Notes under the pieces: model-generated | The model's database searches: none | What the model saw: the letters and a program-made list of their open reading frames with translations, nothing else | Told to the model about the DNA's origin: nothing | Part shown: piece by piece, positions 16,125 through 25,400 of the stretch | Numbering within the stretch: the stretch's first letter is position 1 | Layout: each line of letters opens with the position of its first letter | Translations under genes and position numbers: made by a program | NCBI GenBank assembly: GCA_001825675.1 | Contig: MHYA01000039.1 | Span: 1-46,021, forward strand | Direction: 5' to 3' | From: Planctomycetes bacterium GWF2_42_9 | Lineage (GTDB): Bacteria > Planctomycetota > Phycisphaerae > Sedimentisphaerales > UBA12454 | DNA: 46,021 bases

Positions 16125-17624
16125 TTATTCAATCCTTTCGCTTGCAGGAATATGTATGTAAGTTATCGCGCAGTTCCCGAAGAATCCGTGAAAATCCTTT
16201 TTCTGCGAATCGGACTCGTCGAAGAAACCGCCGTTCCAGAGAGCAAACAAATTTTCGCCTTTTTCATCAAGTTTGATTGAAAAACTTCCGGCAGTAATAT
16301 AACCGTATTTCTCGCGATAGAAGGGATGCAAAAACGCAATCACTTTTTTGATTCCAGTTTTGGTATCATACTGAACAACAGGTGTGCCGTCCTGAAATGC
16401 AACGCCGTGAGCGCCTGGGCAATAATAAATGTATCTGCCCTTCGGACTGCGTTCCATTGCGCAAGTATAACGAATCAAACCGGGCCAGTTGATCCCTTTT
16501 GCGGTGAGTTTTTCTGAATCAGGATCGAAAGTAAACATTTCACCCTGCTTTGTAACGCCCCAAATCAACCCATCAGTACCGCGATTTAACGTATTTGCGC
16601 GAATCATATCAACTTCCAGCGGCTTTTCTTTCTCAACAATTTGATGTTTGCCGGAAAAGTGAGGCATTCGTGTTTCCATTTTTGTAAAGCGATTTGTTTT
16701 CGGGTCATATTTGACCATATGCACATTTGGATCAGGATCATATATATAACTTGAATAGACATTTCCCGTTACTTCATCGATCATTATCGCGCGCCACCAC
16801 CATATAATATCTTTCGGAGGATAACCGCACCAGATAACGCTGCGAGTTTTGATGTCCCACGCGAGAAACTCGCCAAAGAAGCCCACGCCATAAAGAATCC
16901 CTCGCTTTGTATCAATTCGATGATATGGCCAGGAGATTCTTTTCGCGGGAATGCCGTAATCTGTCATATCACCGGTCAGCACATTAAAACTTAATATATG
17001 GCCGCCATCATACCCCGTAGCATATTCTACTTCCGAAGGTTCAGGATAAATCGTCCAATAAGTACAGAGCCACATATTAGGGCCGTCATAAAAATCAAGA
17101 TAGCCGTGTATTTTCGCATCTTTCATTTGTCCATCTGGAGTACCAAGCATTTTGTGAATTTCCGGCAGGCAGCGAAGTTTTTTTGTCGCCGGGTCATACT
17201 CCACAGCATAAAGATGACCATCATAAGGATCGGTATCGCCGAGCGTGGAATAAAATTTACCTGTCGGCTGATAATAAGCGGCCTGCGACCAGTTTGACCA
17301 TTCTCGTGAATAAGATGCGTTTGGATCGGCAGGCAATTTCGACGAAGGCCCAAAAAATCTCGGCGTTGCAGGAACTATCCCGAACTCGATTGTCGGCGGC
17401 TCTTTGGCAACGATTGTCTCACTATCCCAATATTGTTTTAGAGATTCGGGAATCTCGAGCATTTTTTTGTCTTTATCAACAACAACCTTGGCAGTGTATA
17501 AAAGTTTATGCGCATCCAGCTTTTCTGCTTTTTCTTTCCGCCATTGTTCGTAAGAAGTGAGCAAATTTGACTCTGGCACTTCAAGACCAGCCCTGTCTGC
17601 TTTATATACTTTGGGATTACTCAT
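16125..17624 (-). CDS. Beta-propeller-like protein of unknown function
   Basis: About 499 residues from the ATG at 17624 (a GTG 27 bases upstream is possible). Repeated blade-like segments such as GHLYAVEYDPATKK, GHILSFNVLTGDMTDYG, GEFLAWDIKTRS, HMVKYDPKTNRFTKM and GEMFTFDPDSEKL indicate a six- or seven-bladed propeller rich in Trp and Tyr. No catalytic signature is recognised; binding, or lyase activity of the oligosaccharide-lyase propeller type, are possibilities. The protein itself has no signal peptide, but a 27-residue signal-like ORF overlaps its start in another frame (see 17621-17704), so it may be exported through frameshifting. It is divergent from the DeoR operon and lacks the LacI-type site. 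Confidence 0.6.
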   Translation of the reverse strand: MSNPKVYKADRAGLEVPESNLLTSYEQWRKEKAEKLDAHKLLYTAKVVVDKDKKMLEIPESLKQYWDSETIVAKEPPTIEFGIVPATPRFFGPSSKLPADPNASYSREWSNWSQAAYYQPTGKFYSTLGDTDPYDGHLYAVEYDPATKKLRCLPEIHKMLGTPDGQMKDAKIHGYLDFYDGPNMWLCTYWTIYPEPSEVEYATGYDGGHILSFNVLTGDMTDYGIPAKRISWPYHRIDTKRGILYGVGFFGEFLAWDIKTRSVIWCGYPPKDIIWWWRAIMIDEVTGNVYSSYIYDPDPNVHMVKYDPKTNRFTKMETRMPHFSGKHQIVEKEKPLEVDMIRANTLNRGTDGLIWGVTKQGEMFTFDPDSEKLTAKGINWPGLIRYTCAMERSPKGRYIYYCPGAHGVAFQDGTPVVQYDTKTGIKKVIAFLHPFYREKYGYITAGSFSIKLDEKGENLFALWNGGFFDESDSQKKDFHGFFGNCAITYIHIPASERIE

Positions 17625-17704
17625 TTTATGTCCGCTCCGATTAGGCAACACATTAACAATACAATAGTTATAACGCCTATTAAAAGGTATTTTAATGTCT
17701 TCAT
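17621..17704 (-). CDS. 27-aa signal-peptide-like leader ORF overlapping the propeller start
   Basis: The minus-strand ORF MKTLKYLLIGVITIVLLMCC plus LIGADIK ends in a TGA that overlaps the propeller ATG (ATGA). It has an AGGA ribosome site 4 bases before its ATG and a TATAAT box about 25 bases further upstream, so translation most likely begins here. The peptide looks like a signal peptide. One extra A in the AAAA run just before the ATGA would fuse it in frame to the propeller, giving an ordinary secreted protein. It is therefore either a coupled leader or small membrane peptide, or the detached signal sequence of the next gene. Confidence 0.55.
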   Translation of the reverse strand: MKTLKYLLIGVITIVLLMCCLIGADIK

Positions 17705-17726
17705 ACTATCCTGAAACAACTAAATT

Positions 17727-17754
17727 ATTATAATTTAAATGCCCGAAAAAACAA
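17727..17754 (-). promoter_or_regulatory. Promoter for the leader ORF and propeller gene
   Basis: Minus strand TTGTTT, 16-bp spacer, TATAAT. The predicted start near 17720 leaves a leader of about 16 bases before the ATG at 17704. Confidence 0.5.
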
Positions 17755-17783
17755 TTAAATTTAGTATCATTTATTAATTATTG

Positions 17784-17811
17784 TTGATATTTAGTACTTT
17801 TTGGTTATAAT
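17784..17811 (+). promoter_or_regulatory. Promoter of the DeoR operon
   Basis: TTGATA (17784-17789), 16-bp spacer, TATAAT (17806-17811). The predicted transcription start coincides with the ATG at 17818, so the transcript may be leaderless. No LacI-type operator is present. Confidence 0.55.
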
Positions 17812-17817
17812 TGAGAT

Positions 17818-18588
17818 ATGCTTTTACATGATGAAAAACTAGAAAAAATACTTGAACTCCTGAAACTTCAGCCTTACTGGAAAACAAAAGATTTGGCTGC
17901 AAAACTCGGCACAAGCAAATCGACTGCCCAAAAGTGCCTTCAGGAATTGCACGAGGTCGGATTGGTCGAGCGTGTGCACGGCGGCGCACGTCAGAAAAAT
18001 ATCACCGCAAACACACCGGTCAGCGTTGACAAAAGAATGAGCGAGGATTTCCCCGCCAAACAAAGAATGTGCGCTGAATCATTCAAGTTTATCCCAAAAA
18101 GCGGATATATTTATCTCGACGCGGGAACTACTATTTTGCCTCTGGCGCAAAGAATCGCTGAAAATTCAAATGGAAAAAATATCGTAATAGTAACAAATGA
18201 CGTTTCGATCGCGGTAGCACTTGCGAAATCACAAATACATCATATTCTGCTCGGCGGCCATATTCATCCGGTAACTCAAAGCATCAGCGGAACAGAAGCA
18301 ATGAATCAGCTTTCTAAATATTCTTTTGACGTATGTTTTATATCGGCTGACTCAATAAGTCCGCAAGGAAACGTCAAAGCGGTTATCGTAGAAGAAGCCA
18401 ATCTCAAGAATATGGCGATGAAATTGTCAGCGGTCAAAATTTTAATGGCGGCTTCAAGCAAATTTTTCAGCAGTTCAGGCGTTCAACTCTCCCACCTTGC
18501 CGATTTCAGCGGATGGGTAACTGACAAAACCACGCCTGCGATGACAAAACTTTGCTCATCTGCGGGAATTGATTTAATAAAGGCATAA
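17818..18588 (+). CDS. DeoR-family transcriptional regulator
   Basis: A 256-residue DeoR/GlpR protein. The N-terminal winged helix reads KTKDLAAKLGTSKSTAQKCLQELHEVGLVERVHGGA. The C-terminal phosphosugar sensor has the family phrases LDAGTT, IVTNDVSIA, LLGGHI and VCFISADSIS. Two bases separate it from the next gene, so it heads a three-gene operon with a deoxyhypusine-synthase-like protein and a PfkB-HAD fusion. DeoR sensors usually bind phosphorylated sugars, which fits a downstream sugar kinase. Its -10 box is seven bases before the ATG with no ribosome site, suggesting leaderless translation. Confidence 0.88.
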   Translation: MLLHDEKLEKILELLKLQPYWKTKDLAAKLGTSKSTAQKCLQELHEVGLVERVHGGARQKNITANTPVSVDKRMSEDFPAKQRMCAESFKFIPKSGYIYLDAGTTILPLAQRIAENSNGKNIVIVTNDVSIAVALAKSQIHHILLGGHIHPVTQSISGTEAMNQLSKYSFDVCFISADSISPQGNVKAVIVEEANLKNMAMKLSAVKILMAASSKFFSSSGVQLSHLADFSGWVTDKTTPAMTKLCSSAGIDLIKA

Positions 18589-18589
18589 T

Positions 18590-19624
18590 ATGGAATATCG
18601 CGGAATTTATAACTTCTTTGATTCTTCAAAAATAGAACCTTATCCTATTTCTAAAAGAACCAACAAGGTGAAAATTGAAAATCTCGTTTTACCTGATAAC
18701 GCAATTAAAAGCGATTATAACGTATCCAACGAGAACAAAGAGCAAATTGAAGAAATCGCGGAAAAGGTCGTCCAATTACGAAAAGAATCCAAACCTGTTA
18801 TATTATTCACAGGCGCACATTCAATTAAAAATGGACTTGGGCCGCTCATAGCCGATCTTGTCCGGCGAGATATATTAACTCTTGTCGCGGGGAATGGAGC
18901 GACAACGATTCACGATTTCGAGCTGGCTTTGATCGGAGAAACAAGTGAATATGTGCCGATGGCTCTCGAAAAAGGACAGTTCGGTATGGCGTATGAATTT
19001 GCATATATCAACGCTGCACTGTCAACCGGGAACAAGCATAAACTGGGGTATGGTGAAACGCTTGGACGAATGATTTGCGACAAACTCTATCGCGACGAAA
19101 TCTTGAAAAACGCCGCGAATGCCGAATCGCCAAGGGAATTTAAATATCCGCATTTCAGCGTTCTTGCAGCTTGTTACGACAAGAAGATTCCGTTTACCGT
19201 TCACGTGGGAATCGGCACCGATGTAATCGATCAGCACCATTCTTTCGACGGACAGGCCAAAGGCGGATGCAGCGGACGAGATTTTTTGATTTACACAAAT
19301 CAGGCGACAAGATTCACCAAAGGCGGAATGGTATTCAATATCGGCTCTGCTGTTACCGGCCCCGAAGTTCTGCTAAAGGCTGTTTCCATGGCCGCAAATA
19401 CGGGGTTTAAACCTGACAACCTTATGACCGCTGATTTTGATGTCCGTCAATATGAACCGTCAAAATCAAATGATGAAGCCAGCGCAGGATATTATTTCCG
19501 CGACCAGAAAAGCGTAGTAACCCGCATACCGCAGGCCTTTAATGGAAAAGGCTATTATGTGCAGGGTAATCAAAAACAAACATTTCCATTGTTATACAAG
19601 AAAATAATAGAAAAACTTATATGA
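18590..19624 (+). CDS. Uncharacterised protein with deoxyhypusine-synthase-like Rossmann fold
   Basis: A 344-residue soluble protein. I do not recognise a named family with certainty. Motif order resembles deoxyhypusine synthase: VILFTGAHSIKNGLGPLIADL, then LVAGNGATTIHDFE, a central CYDKKIPFTVHVGIGTDVID, then KGGMVFNIGSAVTGPEVLLKA, and a final FPLLYKKI. The Lys that forms the enzyme intermediate in the true synthase is not evident at the expected place. Absence of eIF5A in bacteria and linkage to a sugar kinase argue for a different substrate. It overlaps the next gene by four bases (ATGA), so the two are translationally coupled and probably act in one pathway. Confidence 0.5.
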   Translation: MEYRGIYNFFDSSKIEPYPISKRTNKVKIENLVLPDNAIKSDYNVSNENKEQIEEIAEKVVQLRKESKPVILFTGAHSIKNGLGPLIADLVRRDILTLVAGNGATTIHDFELALIGETSEYVPMALEKGQFGMAYEFAYINAALSTGNKHKLGYGETLGRMICDKLYRDEILKNAANAESPREFKYPHFSVLAACYDKKIPFTVHVGIGTDVIDQHHSFDGQAKGGCSGRDFLIYTNQATRFTKGGMVFNIGSAVTGPEVLLKAVSMAANTGFKPDNLMTADFDVRQYEPSKSNDEASAGYYFRDQKSVVTRIPQAFNGKGYYVQGNQKQTFPLLYKKIIEKLI

Positions 19625-21525
19625 AAATTGAACACGTAAATAAAATCATTTCGTCAATATCTAAAGTATCAGTTGCTGTTTATGGCGATTTCAGTCTCGA
19701 TGCCTATTGGATGATGGACAGCCGAGGCGGCGAAACAAGCGTTGAGACTGGATTAAGGGCCAACGCTATTGCCAAACATTATTATTCATTGGGCGGAGCC
19801 TCAAACATCGTGGCAAATTTAGCGACTCTCAAACCCAGAGTATGCAAAGTTTTCGGCGTTGTCGGCAACGATATTTTCGGCAGAGAAATTATAAGACAAT
19901 TCGCAGAGCTGAAAGTCGATACTTCTGGACTTGTCATTCAGAAAGAAGATTTTGATACGATCGTTTTCGGCAAACCTTACATCAGCGGACAGGAAAAACC
20001 AAGGATCGATTTTGGATTTTTCAACAGACGAACGGAAGAAACAGATAATCTGATCATTTCCAATCTTCGCAAGGCATTAAAAGATGTCGATGTTCTTATT
20101 TTCAATCAGCAAGTACCAGGCTCAATTAACAACGAAAACTTCATAGCCGCGGCAAACGAGCTTTTCAACGAATTCAGCCATAAACTCATAATACTTGACA
20201 GCAGGCATTACAGTTGCAGTTTTGCTAATGTATATCGAAAGACAAACGCGGTCGAAGCGGCCAAGATGTGCGGTGCAGAAGCAAAATACTGCGATGTTAT
20301 CCCGATAGATAAAATAAAACAATACGCAGGTGAACTCTACAACAAAACAAAAAAAGCGGTATTCGTAACACGAGGCAGCCGCGGGCTTGTGGTCGCCGAA
20401 TCATCCGGCATTTATGAAATTCCGGGTATTCAGCTTCTCAAGAAAACCGATACCGTCGGATGCGGAGACACAACTCTGGCAACAATCGCTCTTTGCATGG
20501 CTACCGGCGTAAGCGCAATTGAGGCTGCGACTGTCAGCAATTTTGCGGCATCGGTTACCGCGACTAAATTATTCCAAACCGGCACTGCAAACGCCGATGA
20601 GATTCTGGAAATCGCCAAAGACGTGGATTACATTTATCAGCCGGAACTTGCAGACGACAGAAGAATCGCGAAATTTATAAATGGAACAGATATAGAAATC
20701 TGCTGCGCTGTCGAAAAACTGCAATTAGGAAAGATAAAACACGCCGTTTTCGATCACGACGGCACGATCTCCACACTTCGTCAGGGATGGGAAGCAATTA
20801 TGGAGCCGGTAATGATTAAAGCAATTCTCGGCGACAGATATAAGACTGCCGATGAAACGACTTATCACCGCGTCCGCGACCGCGTTCGTGAATATATCGA
20901 CAAATCAACAGGGATCGAGACCATAAAGCAAATGCAGGCACTTGTCGAAATAGTAAAAGAGTTCGGACTGGTATCACCTCAGGATGTGCTTGATAAATGG
21001 GGATACAAGAAGATTTACAATGATGCGCTTATGCTGACGGTCAACGACAGAATTTCAAGATTTCAGCGAAACGAGCTTAACATCAGCGACTTCACCGTTA
21101 AAGGATCGCTTGAATTTTTAAAAATGCTGAAAGCCCGAGGAGTCAAACTTTATCTGGCAAGCGGAACTGATTTTGACGATGTGGCTAATGAAGCAAAAGT
21201 ACTCGGCTACTCTGATCTTTTCAATGGCGGTATTTACGGTTCCGTAGGCGATTCGGCTGCGTTTTCAAAAAAAATGATAATTGCTAAAATTATGACTGAA
21301 AATAATCTGCACGGTTCGGAATTATTGGTTGTAGGCGATGGGCCTGTCGAAATGCGTGAAAGCAGAAAACGCGATGGCTTGGCTCTTGGCATAGCGAGCA
21401 ATGAAGTCCAGCGATTCGGCATTAATCTCGAAAAACGAACCAGACTAATAAAGGCAGGCGCCAATTTTATTATCCCGGATTTCTCACAATTGAAGCATAT
21501 CGAAAAACTTCTGTTTGTGAAATAA
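19621..21525 (+). CDS. PfkB-family sugar kinase fused to a HAD phosphatase
   Basis: A 634-residue fusion. Residues 1 to about 340 are an RfaE/HldE-like PfkB kinase: YGDFSLDAYW at the N-terminus, GGASNIVANLATL, and the catalytic loop VGCGDTT with base D283. The usual GAGD is changed to GCGD (C281). Residues about 372-634 are a HAD hydrolase with nucleophile motif FDHDGT (D378, D380), a helical cap, motif II ASGTD and motif III VGDGPVEM. Kinase plus phosphatase in one chain recalls heptose-phosphate handling in ADP-heptose synthesis, but a nucleotidyltransferase domain is absent. The preceding deoxyhypusine-synthase-like gene is coupled, and the DeoR regulator leads the operon. The substrate is unknown. 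Confidence 0.8.
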   Translation: MKIEHVNKIISSISKVSVAVYGDFSLDAYWMMDSRGGETSVETGLRANAIAKHYYSLGGASNIVANLATLKPRVCKVFGVVGNDIFGREIIRQFAELKVDTSGLVIQKEDFDTIVFGKPYISGQEKPRIDFGFFNRRTEETDNLIISNLRKALKDVDVLIFNQQVPGSINNENFIAAANELFNEFSHKLIILDSRHYSCSFANVYRKTNAVEAAKMCGAEAKYCDVIPIDKIKQYAGELYNKTKKAVFVTRGSRGLVVAESSGIYEIPGIQLLKKTDTVGCGDTTLATIALCMATGVSAIEAATVSNFAASVTATKLFQTGTANADEILEIAKDVDYIYQPELADDRRIAKFINGTDIEICCAVEKLQLGKIKHAVFDHDGTISTLRQGWEAIMEPVMIKAILGDRYKTADETTYHRVRDRVREYIDKSTGIETIKQMQALVEIVKEFGLVSPQDVLDKWGYKKIYNDALMLTVNDRISRFQRNELNISDFTVKGSLEFLKMLKARGVKLYLASGTDFDDVANEAKVLGYSDLFNGGIYGSVGDSAAFSKKMIIAKIMTENNLHGSELLVVGDGPVEMRESRKRDGLALGIASNEVQRFGINLEKRTRLIKAGANFIIPDFSQLKHIEKLLFVK

Positions 21526-21527
21526 TA

Positions 21528-22424
21528 TTACGGAACGGACTGCATCCAGTTATCCGCAAAGATCACGAAATCTTCAAAGTTGATAAGTGAATCTCTGTTA
21601 ATATCAGCCCCATTGCACCAGTCAGGAGAAGCACATTGATCGAGCCAACTGCCGCTTAGCAACCTAAGATCGGCGAAATCAACATTTTTATCATTGTTGA
21701 AATCGGGATTAAAGACAAGATTTTTAATCTGCCGGGCGGATAATATATTATTGTAGATTCTTACTTCGTCGATTTTGCCGAATGTGTACGACCACGTGTT
21801 GCTCACAACATCATAAGCGGCGCCAATGCGGGGTCGCTGCGGAGGCAGAAAGTTTCCAAAAGTACCATCCATCGGGAATTCGCCAATGGTCTCGCCATCG
21901 AAATAAACCTTATAGCCCGCCGATAAATCAATCGCGTCAACAGTTATTGCCAGATTATGCCATTCGGATAGAATCGTATTTGCAGGCAAATTGGTTACAA
22001 CAGGATCACCTTCGCTTAAGAATAATTTCAGACTTAGAGTATTTGCACTCGCCGGATAAAACGACGGATAGCACCACGCGCCTATATTCGCAAAGCCTGA
22101 ATATGAAGGATTGCCAGAATCAAGTTTTATCCACATCGCGAACGTAGCACAGCCATCGCTGAAATCGCCCTCATATTTACCGCTCAAACAGGAATACAAA
22201 TCGAGATACCCGCCCGCCACCTCGACAGAGCCGCTGCCTGATATTGCATCTGTTGAGAAATTACAATTGCCGACCAAAGAAGCGTCATTGGCATATTCTG
22301 ATGCATCCAAGCCAATATTGTTTATGTTGTCGAATCGCCACCAGCCTGTGAGTTCAGCACTGGCAGACAACGCGAAAATGCACAAAACCATAAACAATAA
22401 TATTAATTTATTGGAAGTTCGCAT
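21528..22424 (-). CDS. Secreted LamG-domain protein with dockerin tail
   Basis: About 298 residues from the ATG at 22424, which starts a clear signal peptide (MRTSNKLILLFMVLCIFALS). Residues about 25-225 form a LamG/concanavalin-like jelly roll (TGWWRFDN at the start, GKIDEVRIYNNILSARQI at the end). The C-terminus (about 230-298) is a type I dockerin with two calcium-loop repeats (DFNNDKNVDFADLRLLSGSWL and DINRDSLINFEDFVIFADNW). The start overlaps the 3' end of the large lyase gene by 17 bases, with AGGA upstream, so it is translationally coupled and under the same operator. It is probably a glycan-binding partner of the lyase, held by a cohesin not seen here. Confidence 0.82.
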   Translation of the reverse strand: MRTSNKLILLFMVLCIFALSASAELTGWWRFDNINNIGLDASEYANDASLVGNCNFSTDAISGSGSVEVAGGYLDLYSCLSGKYEGDFSDGCATFAMWIKLDSGNPSYSGFANIGAWCYPSFYPASANTLSLKLFLSEGDPVVTNLPANTILSEWHNLAITVDAIDLSAGYKVYFDGETIGEFPMDGTFGNFLPPQRPRIGAAYDVVSNTWSYTFGKIDEVRIYNNILSARQIKNLVFNPDFNNDKNVDFADLRLLSGSWLDQCASPDWCNGADINRDSLINFEDFVIFADNWMQSVP

Positions 22425-25400
22425 ATATGTATCCTGTCGGACTGGTATCATAAGAAATATTCACTACCCTGCCGTCTGCTAAATTAACCGTCCAATTTGT
22501 TGAACTGTTTGCGGTTACGGTTTGTACAAGGGATGATCTGCTGGAACTTAGCGGAACTAGCAAAGTTAAGAATTGTACCGTTCCTGAACCTGATCGTTTG
22601 TACTGTACAGTTGTAGCGGTTGTATTTGTTGCACCGATTTTCCAGCCGAGAATTTCAGGCGTTGTTTGGCCTGAAGTTTTATAAAAAGACAAACCCGAAG
22701 TTATAAGCGGAACAATTTCAAGATTGGCCATACCGGAGTTTGTAGTTGTAACCCAGTTTGTATTGCGAACCGATGTGCTTGTAGTATTCAAGTGCCAGCG
22801 TACATCATAAGTATGACTAGAAGAATCTCTGGCAACCATCGTATCACACACAATGAAAATATCAGGTTTAAGAAAATATATTCTTCTATAATGGCGTGCG
22901 GGATAGACCCAGCCCTGTCCCCAGTCGCTATCGTCCCAGTATGGATACGCATCGGAATTTCCCTGGCCTGCTTTGCCATAAGCATTTTCGTATACGCCTG
23001 AAGCGAAATCGTGCGCCGAATCCGTTATCCATCTGCAATCTGAAACAGGCGTATAAGGCATTTGCACAGGCTGCGGAGTTCCCCAGCTTCTTCTCTGCGG
23101 ACGATTATCAACCATTACAGTATTATGAGAAAAAGCATCCATCGCATATTCAGACATTGGGTTATCGGTATAATCTACACGTTCCGAATCAAAAAGAATT
23201 TTCCGGCCGTAAGCCCAAAGCACAACATTCAGCTTATCCTGATGCGCATGTGCCTTGCCGATTGGGCCGACATCAAAGCCCAGATAATTCGCATTTGACG
23301 ACCACCCGCTTCGCATCGCGATATAGCCGGCATAAGGCAGTATCGCGGAACTGTATGCAGGAGCGGAACCCTGCGAGCCGCTTGTCGCAATATATTTGAA
23401 ATCAGAACGCGATGGATAATACTGGTAATATGAATTCAGAAAACTTCTGACATCTAATTCATAATTATCACTATATGAAGGGTCTTTGCCGTCAGGCGCC
23501 ATAATTTTTACAAACGAATCAAGAGGCGTTTCACACAATGGAATGATTTGATTTACATTCAATTCATTTTCGCGCTCAACAGCTTTCGCAAGGTCGGAAA
23601 TAGTAAAATAATTATAAAAAGCCTGTGCATAAGCCGGCGTTAATTCAATACCCATACCGTCAGGCAAATAGCTTTCCGTCATATCACCGAGTACGGTTTG
23701 ACAAACGTAATTCCGCCATTCCGTCGATTCCGAAAATTCCGGGTAGAATACTCCGGTGCTGTAAAGCCCTGCCATTGCGAAAGTAAGCCAATTACCGGAG
23801 GTCGCATGGTTTAAACGCAGATGCTTAGCCTGTTCGTACGCAGATTTGACTGCAATGATCATCGTATCATCATCGAATAACGGAGAATCCAGACAGTACG
23901 CAAAAGCATTCAACCAGCCCGTACGCATTCGAATACCTGTCGCGATCGTCGTCCAATAATGATTGTCAACATCTGCCGCCTTGGTTACCTGCCCAATCCA
24001 GCTCCGCATTACATTAAGATAATCAGTAACAGCCGGATATTCAGTTCCAGAATACCAATACGCCCTGCCGAGCGTTTCAAGAAAATACATCCTGTACCAA
24101 TTCCCCGAAAGCTCTGGAGTATTAAGCCAATCGTAATCGCCGTTAGGAAGCCAATAATTATTATTGTAAAGGCCGGTGTGATTGGCGAAATCGTACGCAT
24201 AAGTTAAATCAGAAGCTGTCCCCTGTGAAGGAACTTTAATATGCGGATCCCACCACCAGACTTTTTCTGTCCGCTGTCTTAGATATTTGGCAAACTCTTT
24301 TCGCGCATTAGTATAGTTGCCTTGCTGAACGGCAGTTTTGACTGCGTTAAGACCGGGGTAATTTACATTAAGAACGGTATTAAAAAATTGACTATCCGTC
24401 AAAACTGTATCTGTTGCGGTTGGCTTATAAATAAATTTATCACTTGTTGCAAGTTGCCAGCCGCTGCCCTGCTTTGCAAGAAGAGCCGCATTGTTTTCGT
24501 CAGTTCCGCACGGATTATAAATATTATAAATTTCCTGCTGTGCTGAAGTAGTCAGAATCCGTTTCGTTGAATAACTTACAAATAAACGATTGCGTTTATC
24601 TATCGAAAGCACCTGATTATAAAAAGTTTCAGGCGACGCCTGCGAAGCATTATCATTCCACGGCGTAACTAAATTCGTCGGCGTTGCCCACGACTGGCCG
24701 CTTTGTTTATAAGCATATTTCAACGCTCTGTCGTTACCCAAAATATCCGCCGCGACAATATGAAGAATACCGCTTGTATCGCACACCATACTTGCACGAA
24801 CAAGCCCCGTAATAGTTTCGGGTGAATTCCAAGCCGTAACAGAATTTGGCTGCGTTGATTTGAAGTATGTACAATATTTGCCGGCTCCGCCAGTGTACGG
24901 ATTTAAAATTACGTGAAGATAGCCGTTATTATCTATTGATATGCAGGGCCAATTAAATTCGTTTGGTTCGCCATTGTCAGAATTGCCAATTAGCACCACA
25001 TTTTTAGAACTTGTGCCGCGGTCATAAGTAATCCCGTAAATTGGCGTACCTGCTGTACCGTTAGCTGTTCCGCACGGGAAAACAATATGAGTTTTATTAT
25101 TCTTAGTTACAAGAACATTCGATTGATTATTAAATCCCTGTCCGGCAACCTGAATAGTCGTAAGTGCCACAGGGGTCGAGAAAGAAGGATTCCCGTTGGT
25201 ATCCTTTGAAACCATAATAAGGCCCAGAGTATTTACGCCGTTCTGCATATAGCGAATCAGAAGCGACGGCGGCCCGAAATCATTGTTGCCGTCTTTGCAT
25301 TCCATAGTAACATCAAGAGGCGAACCCAGAATAACATACGCACTCCAAGATTTACCTCTGTCTTTAGAGTGCATCAGGCAAAAACCGATTGAGGATGGAT

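Noticed and set aside
22896-23399. Open frame of 167 codons on the plus strand opposite the lyase gene
   Set aside because: A shadow of the lyase coding strand, which has clear domains through this stretch.
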